From positions 1 to 36,772 of the forward strand of contig JAJPJC010000173.1 of assembly GCA_021324445.1 (NCBI GenBank): DNA of 36,772 nt, written 5' to 3'. Shown here piece by piece: positions 24,408 through 32,764 of the stretch. The notes under the pieces are model-generated. The model saw only the letters and a program-made list of their open reading frames with translations. It ran no database searches and was not told where the DNA came from. The position numbers were made by a program, and so were the translations under genes. The stretch comes from Isosphaeraceae bacterium (GTDB taxonomy: Bacteria; Planctomycetota; Planctomycetia; Isosphaerales; Isosphaeraceae). Numbering within the stretch: position 1 is the first letter of the stretch; each line of letters starts with the position of its first letter.

Positions 24408-25802
24408 ATGAGCATCAACAGCCTCGATCCGTGCGGCCGGATCACGCGCCGCGGTTTCCTGCACCAGGCCGGGGGCGGGTTCCTCGGTGTGGCGATGGGC
24501 GGCATCTGGGCCGAGGCGGGCGCGATCCCCGATGCCGGGCTCGGGCCGCACCTCGCGCCCAGGGCGAAGTCGGTCATCTTCCTGTTCATGTGCGGGGGTG
24601 TCAGCCACATCGACACCTTCGACCCCAAGGGCAACAAGTGGGCGGGCAAGCTGATCGACGTCATCGGCTTCGGCGACAACCAGGCGGAGATGAAGCGGCC
24701 GGTGATCCCCTGCCTGCGGACCTTCACCCGCTACGGGAAGTCCGGGATCCCGGTCTCGGACTGGTTCCCGCACGTCGGCACCGTGATCGACGAGATCGCC
24801 GTGGTCCGCTCGTTGTGGTGCCACGAGGGGAATCATTTCCCGGCGGTGATCGAGACGTGCACCGGGCACCGGGGCCGTCAGTTCGATCACCCGACGCTGG
24901 GAAGCTGGGTCTCGTACGCCCTGGGCAGTGCCAACAAGAACCTGCCCACGTTCGTGAACATCGGCCGGCCGTCCTCGCCCGTGCAATTGACCGGCGGTTA
25001 CCTCGGCGCGACGGTCGCCGGCACCCCGTTCCAGCCCGGCGCGACGCCGATCCCGGACCTCCACCCGCCCCGAGGAGGCAGCGCCGCCGAGCGAGAGCGG
25101 CAGATGCGGGCGCTGGCGGACCTGAACGAGGAGTTCCGCGAGCGCTATGCGATCCAGTCCGAGATCACGGCCCGGACGCGGACCTATGAGCTGGCCGCGC
25201 GGATGCAACTGGCCGCGCCCGAGGTCGTGGACTTCTCCGGCGAGTCGGCGCACATCCTCGAACTTTACGGCATTGGCGAGCCCGCGACGGACGACTTCGG
25301 CCGGCAATTGCTGCTGGCGCGCCGGCTGGCGGAGCGCGGGGTCCGGTTCATCCAGATCTGCCATGCCGGCGGGGGCAACGGCGGCTGGGACGCGCACGGC
25401 GACATCAAGACGCACGCGCCCCTGTGCCGCGCGACCGACAAGCCGATCGCCGGGCTGATCCGCGACCTGAAGCAGCGCGGCCTGCTCGACTCGACGCTCG
25501 TGGTCTGGACCAGCGAGTTCGGCCGGAGTCCCTGGTCGCAGAATACGACCGGGCGCGACCACAATCCCCGGGGCTACACGGCCTGGCTGGCCGGCGGCGG
25601 TATCAAGGGGGGCATGGTCCACGGCGCCACCGACGAGGTGGGCTATCGGGCCGTCGAGCACCCGCACTATTACAGCGACCTGAACGCCACGATCCTGCAC
25701 CAGCTCGGGCTCGACCACAAGAAAATGGAGATCCCCGTCCTCGGCCGGACGATGCGGCTGGTCGAGGAGGGCCAGGGCCCGATCCGGCAGATCCTCAGCT
25801 AA
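24408..25802 (+). CDS. DUF1501 family protein with Tat signal
   Basis: The 464-residue protein starts with a twin-arginine signal, RITRRGFLHQAGGGFLG (RR at 14-15), so it is exported folded. The body shows the DUF1501 (alkaline-phosphatase-like superfamily) landmarks: SVIFLFMCGGVSHIDTFDPK, SLWCHEGNHFPAVIETCTG, HAGGGNGGWDAHGDIKTH, TLVVWTSEFGRSPWSQ with GRDHNPRGYTAWLAGGG, and the DLNATILHQLGLDHKKM end. The His and Asp residues in these motifs correspond to the metal-site positions of the superfamily, suggesting sulfatase- or phosphatase-like chemistry, although no activity is established. An upstream ATG at 24375 would overlap the previous gene by 23 bases; 24408 is preferred because it gives a normal Tat leader, but the spacing leaves the start uncertain. 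Co-transcribed with the DUF1549/DUF1553 gene. Confidence 0.92.
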   Translation: MSINSLDPCGRITRRGFLHQAGGGFLGVAMGGIWAEAGAIPDAGLGPHLAPRAKSVIFLFMCGGVSHIDTFDPKGNKWAGKLIDVIGFGDNQAEMKRPVIPCLRTFTRYGKSGIPVSDWFPHVGTVIDEIAVVRSLWCHEGNHFPAVIETCTGHRGRQFDHPTLGSWVSYALGSANKNLPTFVNIGRPSSPVQLTGGYLGATVAGTPFQPGATPIPDLHPPRGGSAAERERQMRALADLNEEFRERYAIQSEITARTRTYELAARMQLAAPEVVDFSGESAHILELYGIGEPATDDFGRQLLLARRLAERGVRFIQICHAGGGNGGWDAHGDIKTHAPLCRATDKPIAGLIRDLKQRGLLDSTLVVWTSEFGRSPWSQNTTGRDHNPRGYTAWLAGGGIKGGMVHGATDEVGYRAVEHPHYYSDLNATILHQLGLDHKKMEIPVLGRTMRLVEEGQGPIRQILS

Positions 25803-26068
25803 CGATCGCGGATTCGGTCCGCCGAGGTCCCACAACGGCTCTCGCCCCCGAACAGCGAGCCGACCGCGCCCCAGACTCTGCCAAACCCGTCCATCATCCA
25901 CTCTGGACCATGGTTGTCAGCGGTCACGAGGGCTGATAGATTCAGGGAGACCGCGGTGAAGGCGCCGCGCAGAGACCGAGGGCATCGTTCCCCAGGCGGC
26001 CGGCGTCGCGACCACGACTTCCGTTCCGGGCGGCGTCTGCGCGATGGGCGTCGAGGGAGGGTGTGGTG

Positions 26069-26641
26069 ATGAGCTCGGATGAGGTCCTTGCACAATTCTC
26101 CAGGAACCGGCTCGAGGGCGAGCCCGTGCCTCACGACCTGCGGATCTTCTTGCCACTTCGGGACGAGCTGGCGCGGCGGACCGGCATCCGCCTGGAGTGG
26201 GTCGAGGAGTGGGCTCCCTGGCTGGCCTCCATCGAGCTGAATGAGGCCGAGCGCCGGGATCCGGACCTCGCCGCCACCGTGCGGGCGACCGAAGAGGTCT
26301 GCCGGCTCATCGCGTTCGTCGCCTCGGTGGAGGATGAGTCCTACCTCGGCTACTGGCGCGGTCCGACCCATCGTCCCGTGGCCGAGTCGCCGCTGGTCCT
26401 CTTCGACGCCAAGGGACAGTTCCACCTCCTCGTCGCCTCCAGCTTCGCCGAGGCCATCCTGGCTCGGGAATATGGTCGCGAGCGGTTCGCCAAGCTCCGA
26501 GCCTGGCTCCGGGCGCTGGGAATTCCGATCGGATGGGACAGCCCCAGCATTCTCACGGTCCCCCACGAGAAGCCGACGCCCAGGGAGCTGCACAGACAAC
26601 TCTTCGAGCGTTACCGCGGGGAGATGCTCCCGAAGGGCTGA
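26069..26641 (+). CDS. Hypothetical protein, possibly SMI1/KNR4-like (SUKH)
   Basis: The 190-residue soluble protein has the order helix (DEVLAQFSRNRL), acidic region, IRLEWVEEWAPWLASIEL, then DESYLGYWRGPTHRP, AESPLVLFDAKGQFHLLVASSFAEAILA and a helical C-terminus. The 'GYWRGP ... spLVLFDAKGQFHLLV..SFAEAIL' run resembles SMI1/KNR4 (SUKH) proteins, in which a Gly-Trp/Tyr turn and 'v.ld.eGe...la.sf.efl' are conserved. SUKH proteins serve as immunity proteins or scaffolds. No toxin gene is beside it, so an immunity role is not supported here. The ATG at 26069 follows GGGAGGG (26054-26060) at 8 bases. It lies 266 bases after the DUF1501 gene and appears monocistronic. Confidence 0.65.
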   Translation: MSSDEVLAQFSRNRLEGEPVPHDLRIFLPLRDELARRTGIRLEWVEEWAPWLASIELNEAERRDPDLAATVRATEEVCRLIAFVASVEDESYLGYWRGPTHRPVAESPLVLFDAKGQFHLLVASSFAEAILAREYGRERFAKLRAWLRALGIPIGWDSPSILTVPHEKPTPRELHRQLFERYRGEMLPKG

Positions 26642-26743
26642 GTCGGTCCACACAAGCGGGAAACTGTGAGCCAGCCGGCAGGGGGCAGTCGGGGCGGCTG
26701 CCATTGGCGTCCCGCCGGCACACCCGGGTTGCAATCATTCGCT

Positions 26744-28590
26744 TCACCACACCGTCGGGACAGTTGAGATCGCCGGGATCACGTGGGACGACGAAGCGGG
26801 CCGCGGGCGCATGCCCCAACCGGGGATGCCGGCCTGATCGGGGGGGGTGCCGGCCTCGATCGCCTGGGCCGCCCGGAGGTACGCCGCCGACTTCTCATTG
26901 CGGAGCTTCGGGTCGTACCGAATGTAGGTGGTGATCCTGTAGAACACGGCCTCCCGACGGCAGACCTCAGCCCATCGGGACGCATCGAGCCCGAAGTGGC
27001 GGGCGCAGGAGTCGGCGTCGACGCGGGGTGCTTCGGCCCCGTCAGGCCAGCCGAAGGCGCGACGCCGGGCAAGCTGATCGAGGACGTCCTGGGCCGGCGC
27101 GGCATAAGCGCGGAGGTTGGGATGCTGAGCGTCGTGGAGCAGGCGGTCATCGAGGATGCCGTGGGTGCTGATCGACTCCAGGACGAGCGGACCGTCGACC
27201 AGCAGGACCGCCGGATGGTTTGCGGCCACGTCGCGGTACGCCTGGCGGAAATCCTCGGGACAGCGCAGGGGCAAGGCGTCGCACTCGCGGGCCGCGAGAT
27301 AGTGCCGCCGCGCCTCGTCCCAGTCGCCGGCCTGCTCCCGCAGCCGGGCCAGCCGGTAATGCGCCTCGGCGAACTCCGGATGCCGTTCGACCAGCTCACG
27401 ATCGATCCGCAATGCAGCCGCCGGATCTTTGGTCTCCAGGGCACGGGCGCGCGCCACGGCGCGGGCCACGGCGGCGCGCTCCGCGGCGGGCGTCGCGGGG
27501 GCCAGGACCGAGCGCGTCGGATCGAAGCCGCCGTCGTTCGAAGCCGGGATGATGAAGATGGGCAGGGTCTGGATCGCGGCGCAATACGCCGCGATCGCCT
27601 CGAGCCGGCGGCGGAAATCGGCGAGGATCTGGCCGGCCTCCTCGGCCGTACAGACCGGCCGGTCGATCAGCTCGCGGGTCACCCAGTGCGGTGGCCGCTT
27701 GCCCAGCCGCTGGTGCTCCCAGGTCTCCAGCACCAGCCGGCAGAGCGGCGAGTATCGCAGGAGCGCCGTCAACGACCGCGGCGAGCTGAGCGAGGGCAGG
27801 TCATCGTGATAGTACCAATCGACTTCCCGCATCCAGGGATATCGCGCCTGGAACTCATTGTGACCCACATAAAGGATCAGCGCATCGGGGCGGTACGTCA
27901 GGCCGGCCAGCCGGTTGTGCATCTCGGCCAGGCAGGCGCCTCCTTTGGCCCAGCTCTCCACCTGGATCGGCCGGCCCGGGAAGACAGACTCCAGCTTCCA
28001 GCCGACAATCTGACCGACCGACACCCAGGGATGATACGGCTCGCCCCGCGCACTCGACTCGCCGAGCACCAGGATGCGCACGGGTGCGGCGCCGGGCCGT
28101 CGCGCGCCCGGCGCGAACCGGGTGGGGAGGTCCGGCTCCGGGCCGCCGGGCGCCGGTGCGTGCTCGAGGGGAACCGGCTGAGTGCCGGCCGGACCCGTAG
28201 CGCCGAACCCCGGCAGACGGGGCGCGCTGTGCCGCCAGGCGCTCCAGGCCGCGGCGCCGATGTCGAGGGCGAGCAGGCTCAACAGGACCGAGGCGCCCAG
28301 GGCCAGCAGCCGCGCCGGCCACCGCGGGCGCAATGGCCCGGCCGGGGTCCAGACCCGCAGCAGGATCACCACCCCGATCAGCGCGATCGATCCGACCAGG
28401 CCAGGGCATACCCGATCAGCAGCCCATCCAGGTAGAGGATCGCCAGCCGGCGATGGAACCCGCGCGGGAGCTGATCCCGGATCAGATCGAGCCCGAGCGA
28501 CCAGAGCTGGCACCCCAGCACAGCCACGACACCCGCAACCACCAGGCCGACCCGCCGGGCGGTCCACCACAGCCACGCATGGTTCTTCAT
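26744..28590 (-). CDS. Membrane-anchored SGNH hydrolase with TPR-like segment, frameshifted near its start
   Basis: The N-terminus reads from ATG 28590 (MKNHAWLWWTARRVGLVVAG) through a membrane helix to YLDGLLIGYALAW. The frame then breaks at about 28396-28407 and resumes one base off as GLVGSIALIGVVILL, another helix, so two coding pieces are joined only by a frameshift. The second piece has a third helix, then the SGNH core: VLGESSARGEPYHPW (block I, catalytic Ser), a central GG.CLAEM segment, YVGHNEFQARY (Asn block) and, near the end, LLHDAQHPNLRAYA (Asp and His). A TPR-like pair (EFAEAHYRLARLREQAGDWDEARRHY) is inserted before the last block. It is probably an envelope esterase or acyl-modifying enzyme. 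A sequencing slip or a real loss of function are both possible. Confidence 0.75.
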
Positions 28591-28591
28591 C

Positions 28592-28605
28592 GTTGCCCGT
28601 TGCCC
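28592..28605 (-). repeat. 7-bp tandem repeat, two copies, next to the SGNH start
   Basis: GTTGCCC occurs twice in a row on the + strand; on the coding strand this is GGGCAAC GGGCAAC, one base before the ATG at 28590. It occupies the ribosome-binding region, and no Shine-Dalgarno sequence is seen. Confidence 0.7.
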
Positions 28606-28697
28606 GCCGGTCGTGGAATCGCTCTGATCGTCGAGGCCGCGGAGAGCGACCGGTGATGACAAGAGCGAGCTCCCCTGTCATGCTCTAGCAATTCTAC

Positions 28698-28718
28698 GGA
28701 ACACGGAACACGGAACAC
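28698..28718 (+). repeat. 7-bp tandem repeat, three copies, next to the xseA start
   Basis: GGAACAC is repeated three times without interruption, ending 6 bases before the xseA ATG. It supplies GGAA-like sequence in the ribosome-binding region. It faces the other heptamer repeat across the divergent intergenic region. Confidence 0.85.
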
Positions 28719-28724
28719 TATCCC

Positions 28725-29912
28725 ATGGACGACCTCTTCGGCCCTTGGTTCGAGTCGGTCTCCGAGCTGACGGTACGGATCAAGCGGTCGCTCAAGGAGC
28801 AGTTCGGCGAGGTCGCGCTGCGGGGTGAGGTCTCGAACGTGGCGCGGCCGCGGTCGGGGCACGTGTATTTCACCCTCAAGGACGAGGCGGCGTCGATCCG
28901 CGCGGTGATCTGGAAGAGCGACGCGCGCCGGCTCGCCTTCGAGCTGACCGACGGCCTGGCGGTGCGGGCGCTGGGGGGCCTGACCGTTTACGAGCCCAGG
29001 GGGGATTATCAGATCACGGTGCGCCAGATCGAGCCCGAGGGGATCGGGGCGCTGGAGCTGGCGTTCCGCCAACGACTCGCCCGGTTGACCGCCGAGGGCT
29101 TGTTCGACCCGGCGCGCAAGCGGCCGCTGCCGCGCTATCCCCGCCGGATCGCGATCGTGGCCAGCCCGACCGGGGCCGCGGTCCGCGACCTGATCCAGGT
29201 CCTCGGCCGTCGCTGGCGTTGCGCCGAGCTGCTGATCGCGGCCACGCGCGTCCAGGGCGACGGAGCCGCCGCCGAGGTCGTCGCCGCGCTGGCCCTGGCC
29301 AACCGCGTCGCCGGGACCGACCTGATCATCGTGGCCCGCGGCGGCGGCAGCCTGGAGGATCTCTGGACGTTCAACGAGGAGGCGGTGGTGCGGGCCATCG
29401 CCGCCTCGCGCCGGCCGGTCATCTCGGCCATCGGCCATGAGATCGACGTGACCCTCGCCGACCTGGCCGCCGACTGCCGCGCCTTGACCCCCAGTGCGGC
29501 CGGCGAAGTCGCCGTGCCCGACTGCCGCGAAGTCGCACTCCACCTCGACCGCCTGGCCGAGCGGCTCCGCCTGGCCGGCCAGGCTCAGATCGACGACGCC
29601 CGCGCCAAACTCGCGCAACTGGCCCAACGCGGCCAGGTCGCCCTCCGCCACGGCTTGCTCCAGCGCCAAAACCGGCTGGCCCGGCTGGCCGCCGGCCTCG
29701 AAGCCCTCAGTCCCCTGGCCGTCCTCGGCCGCGGCTACAGCCTCACCTTCCAACACGATGGCATCTCCCTGATCCGTTCCGCCGACCAGGTCCAACCCGG
29801 CCAGCTCATCCACACGCGACTCGTCTCTGGCCAGATCACTAGCCGGGTCGAAACCACCTCCAGCGCACGCTCTTCGAGCGGCGGCATGCAATCGGTCAAG
29901 AGTTGTCAATGA
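28725..29912 (+). CDS. xseA: Exodeoxyribonuclease VII large subunit
   Basis: This 395-residue subunit of exonuclease VII degrades single-stranded DNA from both ends in DNA repair. The N-terminal OB-fold (about 8-105) contains VSELTVRIKRSLKEQFGEVALRGEVSN and HVYFTLKDEAASIRAVIW. The catalytic domain (about 125-350) has RIAIVASPTGAAVRDLIQVL, IIVARGGGSLEDLWTFNEE and PVISAIGHEIDVTLADLAAD, all family signatures. A coiled-coil region (about 270-325) follows, then SPLAVLGRGYSLTF (about 335). The last 20 residues are Ser-rich and not conserved. Length is slightly below that of E. coli XseA. The small subunit gene xseB, often adjacent, is not found within this window, so it must be elsewhere. It is divergent from the SGNH gene. 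Confidence 0.96.
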   Translation: MDDLFGPWFESVSELTVRIKRSLKEQFGEVALRGEVSNVARPRSGHVYFTLKDEAASIRAVIWKSDARRLAFELTDGLAVRALGGLTVYEPRGDYQITVRQIEPEGIGALELAFRQRLARLTAEGLFDPARKRPLPRYPRRIAIVASPTGAAVRDLIQVLGRRWRCAELLIAATRVQGDGAAAEVVAALALANRVAGTDLIIVARGGGSLEDLWTFNEEAVVRAIAASRRPVISAIGHEIDVTLADLAADCRALTPSAAGEVAVPDCREVALHLDRLAERLRLAGQAQIDDARAKLAQLAQRGQVALRHGLLQRQNRLARLAAGLEALSPLAVLGRGYSLTFQHDGISLIRSADQVQPGQLIHTRLVSGQITSRVETTSSARSSSGGMQSVKSCQ

Positions 29913-30116
29913 CTCCAAGGAAGCCGCGCGCGCTTGTTGGGGCGGATTCCGTGTGGTTTGAAGGGAGACGATCATGGCAAGTCCGCTGGAGCTGGTCGCG
30001 CCGGAGTCTGCCCCCCACACGACTGACTGCGGGGTGCCCGACGCCGATGGGCCTCCCTTCCTCCCCGGCGTCGGCCTGACGAGGCTCCCGGACATCCCGG
30101 AGGTCGCTGGTCTCAT

Positions 30117-30143
30117 TGAATAATACTCATACTTGCATATAAC
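30117..30143 (+). promoter_or_regulatory. Candidate promoter of the S53 protease gene
   Basis: An AT-rich island holds TTGAAT (30117-30122) and TATAAC (30138-30143) with a 15-base spacer, slightly short. CATTGA shifted by two bases would give 17. It lies 75 bases before the chosen start and is the only AT-rich patch in the 290-base gap after xseA. Confidence 0.4.
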
Positions 30144-30217
30144 CTGCGGGTTGAGGCTCGACCGAGACTTGGCTCCGTTTGCGACACCCATGATTCGACA
30201 TCATGGCGAGGTGGAGA

Positions 30218-32443
30218 ATGCGCATCGCGAGTACCCTGGCGGCGCGGCGGCTTGCGGGAGGGGTGTCCCGCTCGCGTCGTGCCCATCGGATCAACCTGGT
30301 CTGCGAGCTGTTGGAAGATCGGCGGCTCCTTTCGGCGGCTGCGGCGGCCGGCTCGCTGACAGGAATCACGGCGAAACCCAACGTGGACGTCCTGACGATG
30401 GCCGCGACGGGGCCGACGGGGATGACCCCGCAGCAGATCCGCGCGGCCTACGGGATCGACCAGATCACGTTCTCGGGCGGGACGATCACCGGCAACGGCG
30501 CGGGCCAGACCATCGCGATCGTCGAGGCGTACAACGATCCCAATATCAGCTCGGACCTGGCTGCCTTCGACGCCGAGTACGGCCTGTCCGCCCCGCCGTC
30601 GCTCACGGTGGATAACCTGGGCGCGACGACGACCGATGCCGGCTGGGCGCTGGAGACGTCGCTCGACGTGGAATGGGCCCACGCCATCGCGCCGGCGGCC
30701 AACATCGTGCTCGTCGAGGCGTCCTCGGCCAGTCTCTCCGCCCTGTTCAACGCGGTCAGCTACGCCAGCCAGGTCCCGGGCGTCAGCGTGGTCTCGATGA
30801 GCTGGGGGACGAGCGAGTTCCCGGGCGAGTCGATGTACGACAGCCTGTTCACAACACCGGCCGGCCACACGAACGTGACGTATGTGGCCGCCTCGGGCGA
30901 CACGGGGGCGTGGGATGGGCCGATGTACCCGTCGGTCTCGCCCAACGTCCTGGCCGTCGGCGGCACCACCTTGACCCTGGGGTCGGGCAATAGCTACGGC
31001 TCCGAGTCGGGCTGGTCCGACAGCACAGGCGGATTCAGTGGCACGGATACTGGCTTTTGGAGCTATGAGTCTGAGCCTTCTTACCAGGCCGCGACCCTGG
31101 CGTCCGCCGGACTGAGCTACGGGGTTCGAACGACGCCCGATGTGTCCTTCAACGCCGACCCGAGCACGGGCTACTCGGTGTATGACTCGGTCGCTTACGA
31201 CGGGCAGTCCGGCTGGTTCCAGGTCGGGGGCACCAGCGCCGCCGCCCCGGCGTGGGCCGGCCTGGTCGCGATCACCGACCAGGGGCTTGCCGCCGGCGGC
31301 CAGGGCACCCTCAGCACCTCGCAACTCTTGACCGAGCTGTATTCCTTGCCCAGCTCGGACTTCAACGACATCACCAGTGGGTCCAACGGCTACTCGGCGA
31401 CCACCGGCTACGACCTGGTCACCGGCCTGGGTACGCCCAAGGCCCAGAGCCTGGTCGCCGGCTTGCTGGCGGCCAGCGGTGCGTCCGCGAGCGAAACCTC
31501 ATCCTCGAGCTCGACAGGCAGCTCGCCAACGTCCGCGGGATCAACCGGCACCACCACCCCGACACCCACGCCGACTCCCACACCAACCCCTGCTCCGACA
31601 TCGCATCATGTCAGCCATGCAAAAACCCACGCGACCAAGAGCCACCATACGAGCGTCCAGCGGACCAAGGTCGAGCGCGCGAAGGTGACGCAAGCGAAGG
31701 TCAGCCATTCCGACGTTCTGTCTTCCTCGACGAACGGATCGGAGAGCGGGGTGCAATCCTCGACGGACGCGGATGCGACCAGCCTGGTAACGACCTCCAG
31801 CGGCTCGGCGTCCTCCGCGGGCGGGACCGCACTGTCGTCGGCCGCCTCTTCCTCGGGTACCCAGCAGGTTGGATCCCTGTCCGCTCTACCCAGCCAGTCT
31901 CTCAGCATGCCGACCGGCACCGCGAGTGCTCAGCAGGCTTCCACGAGCGTGCCTCTGAGCAGCCAGAGCCCCGTGACGTCCTCCGCGCTGGGTCAGGGCC
32001 TGGCGCCACCGTCCGGGTCGAGCCAGGGGGTGTCCGCGGACGAAGCGCAGCCGAACGCGACCGGAGCGATCGACTATGTCGAGCCCATGCCAGCGGCCGC
32101 GCAGAGCCCGAGCTCCTCGCCGTTGCCCGAGGGCGTCCCTGCCCCGGCTCCGGCCGCTCCGGGCCGGTCATCGGGGGATCCCGCGATGGAGGATTTCGAC
32201 GCGGCGCTGGCCCAGGTGGCCGCGAGCCTCTTGATGGGACGACCCGGGTCGTCGAGGGCAGAACCGCTGGGTCCCGGCCCCGCGCGGGGGGCCTGGCCGG
32301 TCTGGGGCCTCTCCACCCTGGTCGGGACCGCGGCCCTGGCGGTCGGCGGATCGCAACTCGTCCTGCGAGAGCCGGACGAACGGACGAGTCGATGGTGGTC
32401 CTATCTCGGTCCGCGACGACGCCGGTCCAGCGCGACTGGCTGA
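30218..32443 (+). CDS. Sedolisin (S53) serine-carboxyl protease with LEPR-XLL-like leader and C-terminal anchor
   Basis: The 741-residue protein starts with a basic leader and INLVCELLEDRRLLSAA (about 26-42), a LEPR-XLL-like element found on planctomycete exported proteins. The peptidase domain (about 70-420) has the S53 triad: Glu146 and Asp150 in ALETSLDVEW, Asp228 in AASGDTGAW and Ser340 in GGTSAAAPAWAG. It ends with the calcium-site pattern DFNDIT ... GYDLVTGLGTP. The pro-domain that normally precedes kumamolisin-type enzymes is missing. A Thr/Pro repeat (TPTPTPTPTPAP) and a His/Lys/Thr-rich stretch follow, then a long Ser/Ala-rich low-complexity region, a probable membrane helix (WPVWGLSTLVGTAALAVGG) and a basic end. 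The ATG at 30218 has GAGG at 6 bases, better than the ATG at 30203. A surface-tethered protease is inferred. Confidence 0.9.
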   Translation: MRIASTLAARRLAGGVSRSRRAHRINLVCELLEDRRLLSAAAAAGSLTGITAKPNVDVLTMAATGPTGMTPQQIRAAYGIDQITFSGGTITGNGAGQTIAIVEAYNDPNISSDLAAFDAEYGLSAPPSLTVDNLGATTTDAGWALETSLDVEWAHAIAPAANIVLVEASSASLSALFNAVSYASQVPGVSVVSMSWGTSEFPGESMYDSLFTTPAGHTNVTYVAASGDTGAWDGPMYPSVSPNVLAVGGTTLTLGSGNSYGSESGWSDSTGGFSGTDTGFWSYESEPSYQAATLASAGLSYGVRTTPDVSFNADPSTGYSVYDSVAYDGQSGWFQVGGTSAAAPAWAGLVAITDQGLAAGGQGTLSTSQLLTELYSLPSSDFNDITSGSNGYSATTGYDLVTGLGTPKAQSLVAGLLAASGASASETSSSSSTGSSPTSAGSTGTTTPTPTPTPTPTPAPTSHHVSHAKTHATKSHHTSVQRTKVERAKVTQAKVSHSDVLSSSTNGSESGVQSSTDADATSLVTTSSGSASSAGGTALSSAASSSGTQQVGSLSALPSQSLSMPTGTASAQQASTSVPLSSQSPVTSSALGQGLAPPSGSSQGVSADEAQPNATGAIDYVEPMPAAAQSPSSSPLPEGVPAPAPAAPGRSSGDPAMEDFDAALAQVAASLLMGRPGSSRAEPLGPGPARGAWPVWGLSTLVGTAALAVGGSQLVLREPDERTSRWWSYLGPRRRRSSATG

Positions 32444-32505
32444 AAACCAGCTCCGCGCCTCGGCGAATGGTCCGGATGCCGTTTCTCAACCAGGAAGACC
32501 CAGCT

Positions 32506-32754
32506 ATGCCTGGCGACCTGATCCTACCCCAGGGCGATTCCGATGGTCTCGTGGCCGAAGTCTACCAGGCTGCCTTTGACTTCGCCATGCGGCGGGGTTT
32601 CCGCGGCACGTTCGTCGAGGTCCAGATCGGACTCCTGGACGCACTCCGGGATTGCGCCCGGGGGGTCTCCACCGGCGACCTGAGGCATGCCGTCGAACTG
32701 TCCGGTAGGCACGACAGCCGAGCCGGACCAAATCGAGTCGGGACGGTGACCTGA
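32506..32754 (+). CDS. Small hypothetical protein
   Basis: The 82-residue product begins MPGDLILPQGDSDGLVAEVYQ, then AAFDFAMRRGFRGTFVEVQIGLLDALRDCARGV, a helical and partly amphipathic stretch, and ends in a polar tail. The ATG at 32506 has AGGA at 10 bases. The frame is open far upstream in an overlapping, non-coding reading of the protease gene, so only this last part is considered. No family is recognised. It ends 10 bases before the convergent response-regulator stop, which supports a real boundary. Confidence 0.45.
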   Translation: MPGDLILPQGDSDGLVAEVYQAAFDFAMRRGFRGTFVEVQIGLLDALRDCARGVSTGDLRHAVELSGRHDSRAGPNRVGTVT

Positions 32755-32764
32755 CGGGCACGGC

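Noticed and set aside
21854..24727. 957-codon open - frame spanning parts of three + genes
   Set aside because: It crosses the boundaries of the YbjQ, DUF1549/DUF1553 and DUF1501 genes, whose families are clear. No domain is visible in it.
26783..28435. 550-codon open + frame opposite the SGNH gene
   Set aside because: The - strand carries the SGNH catalytic blocks and membrane helices. The + product has no family pattern.
28587..30191. 534-codon open - frame opposite xseA
   Set aside because: xseA is unmistakable. The - frame has an antisense composition.
31540..31700. Thr-Pro and His/Lys codon repeats as a CRISPR-like or tandem-repeat array
   Set aside because: They lie in frame within the protease gene and encode a low-complexity linker, with no regular spacers.
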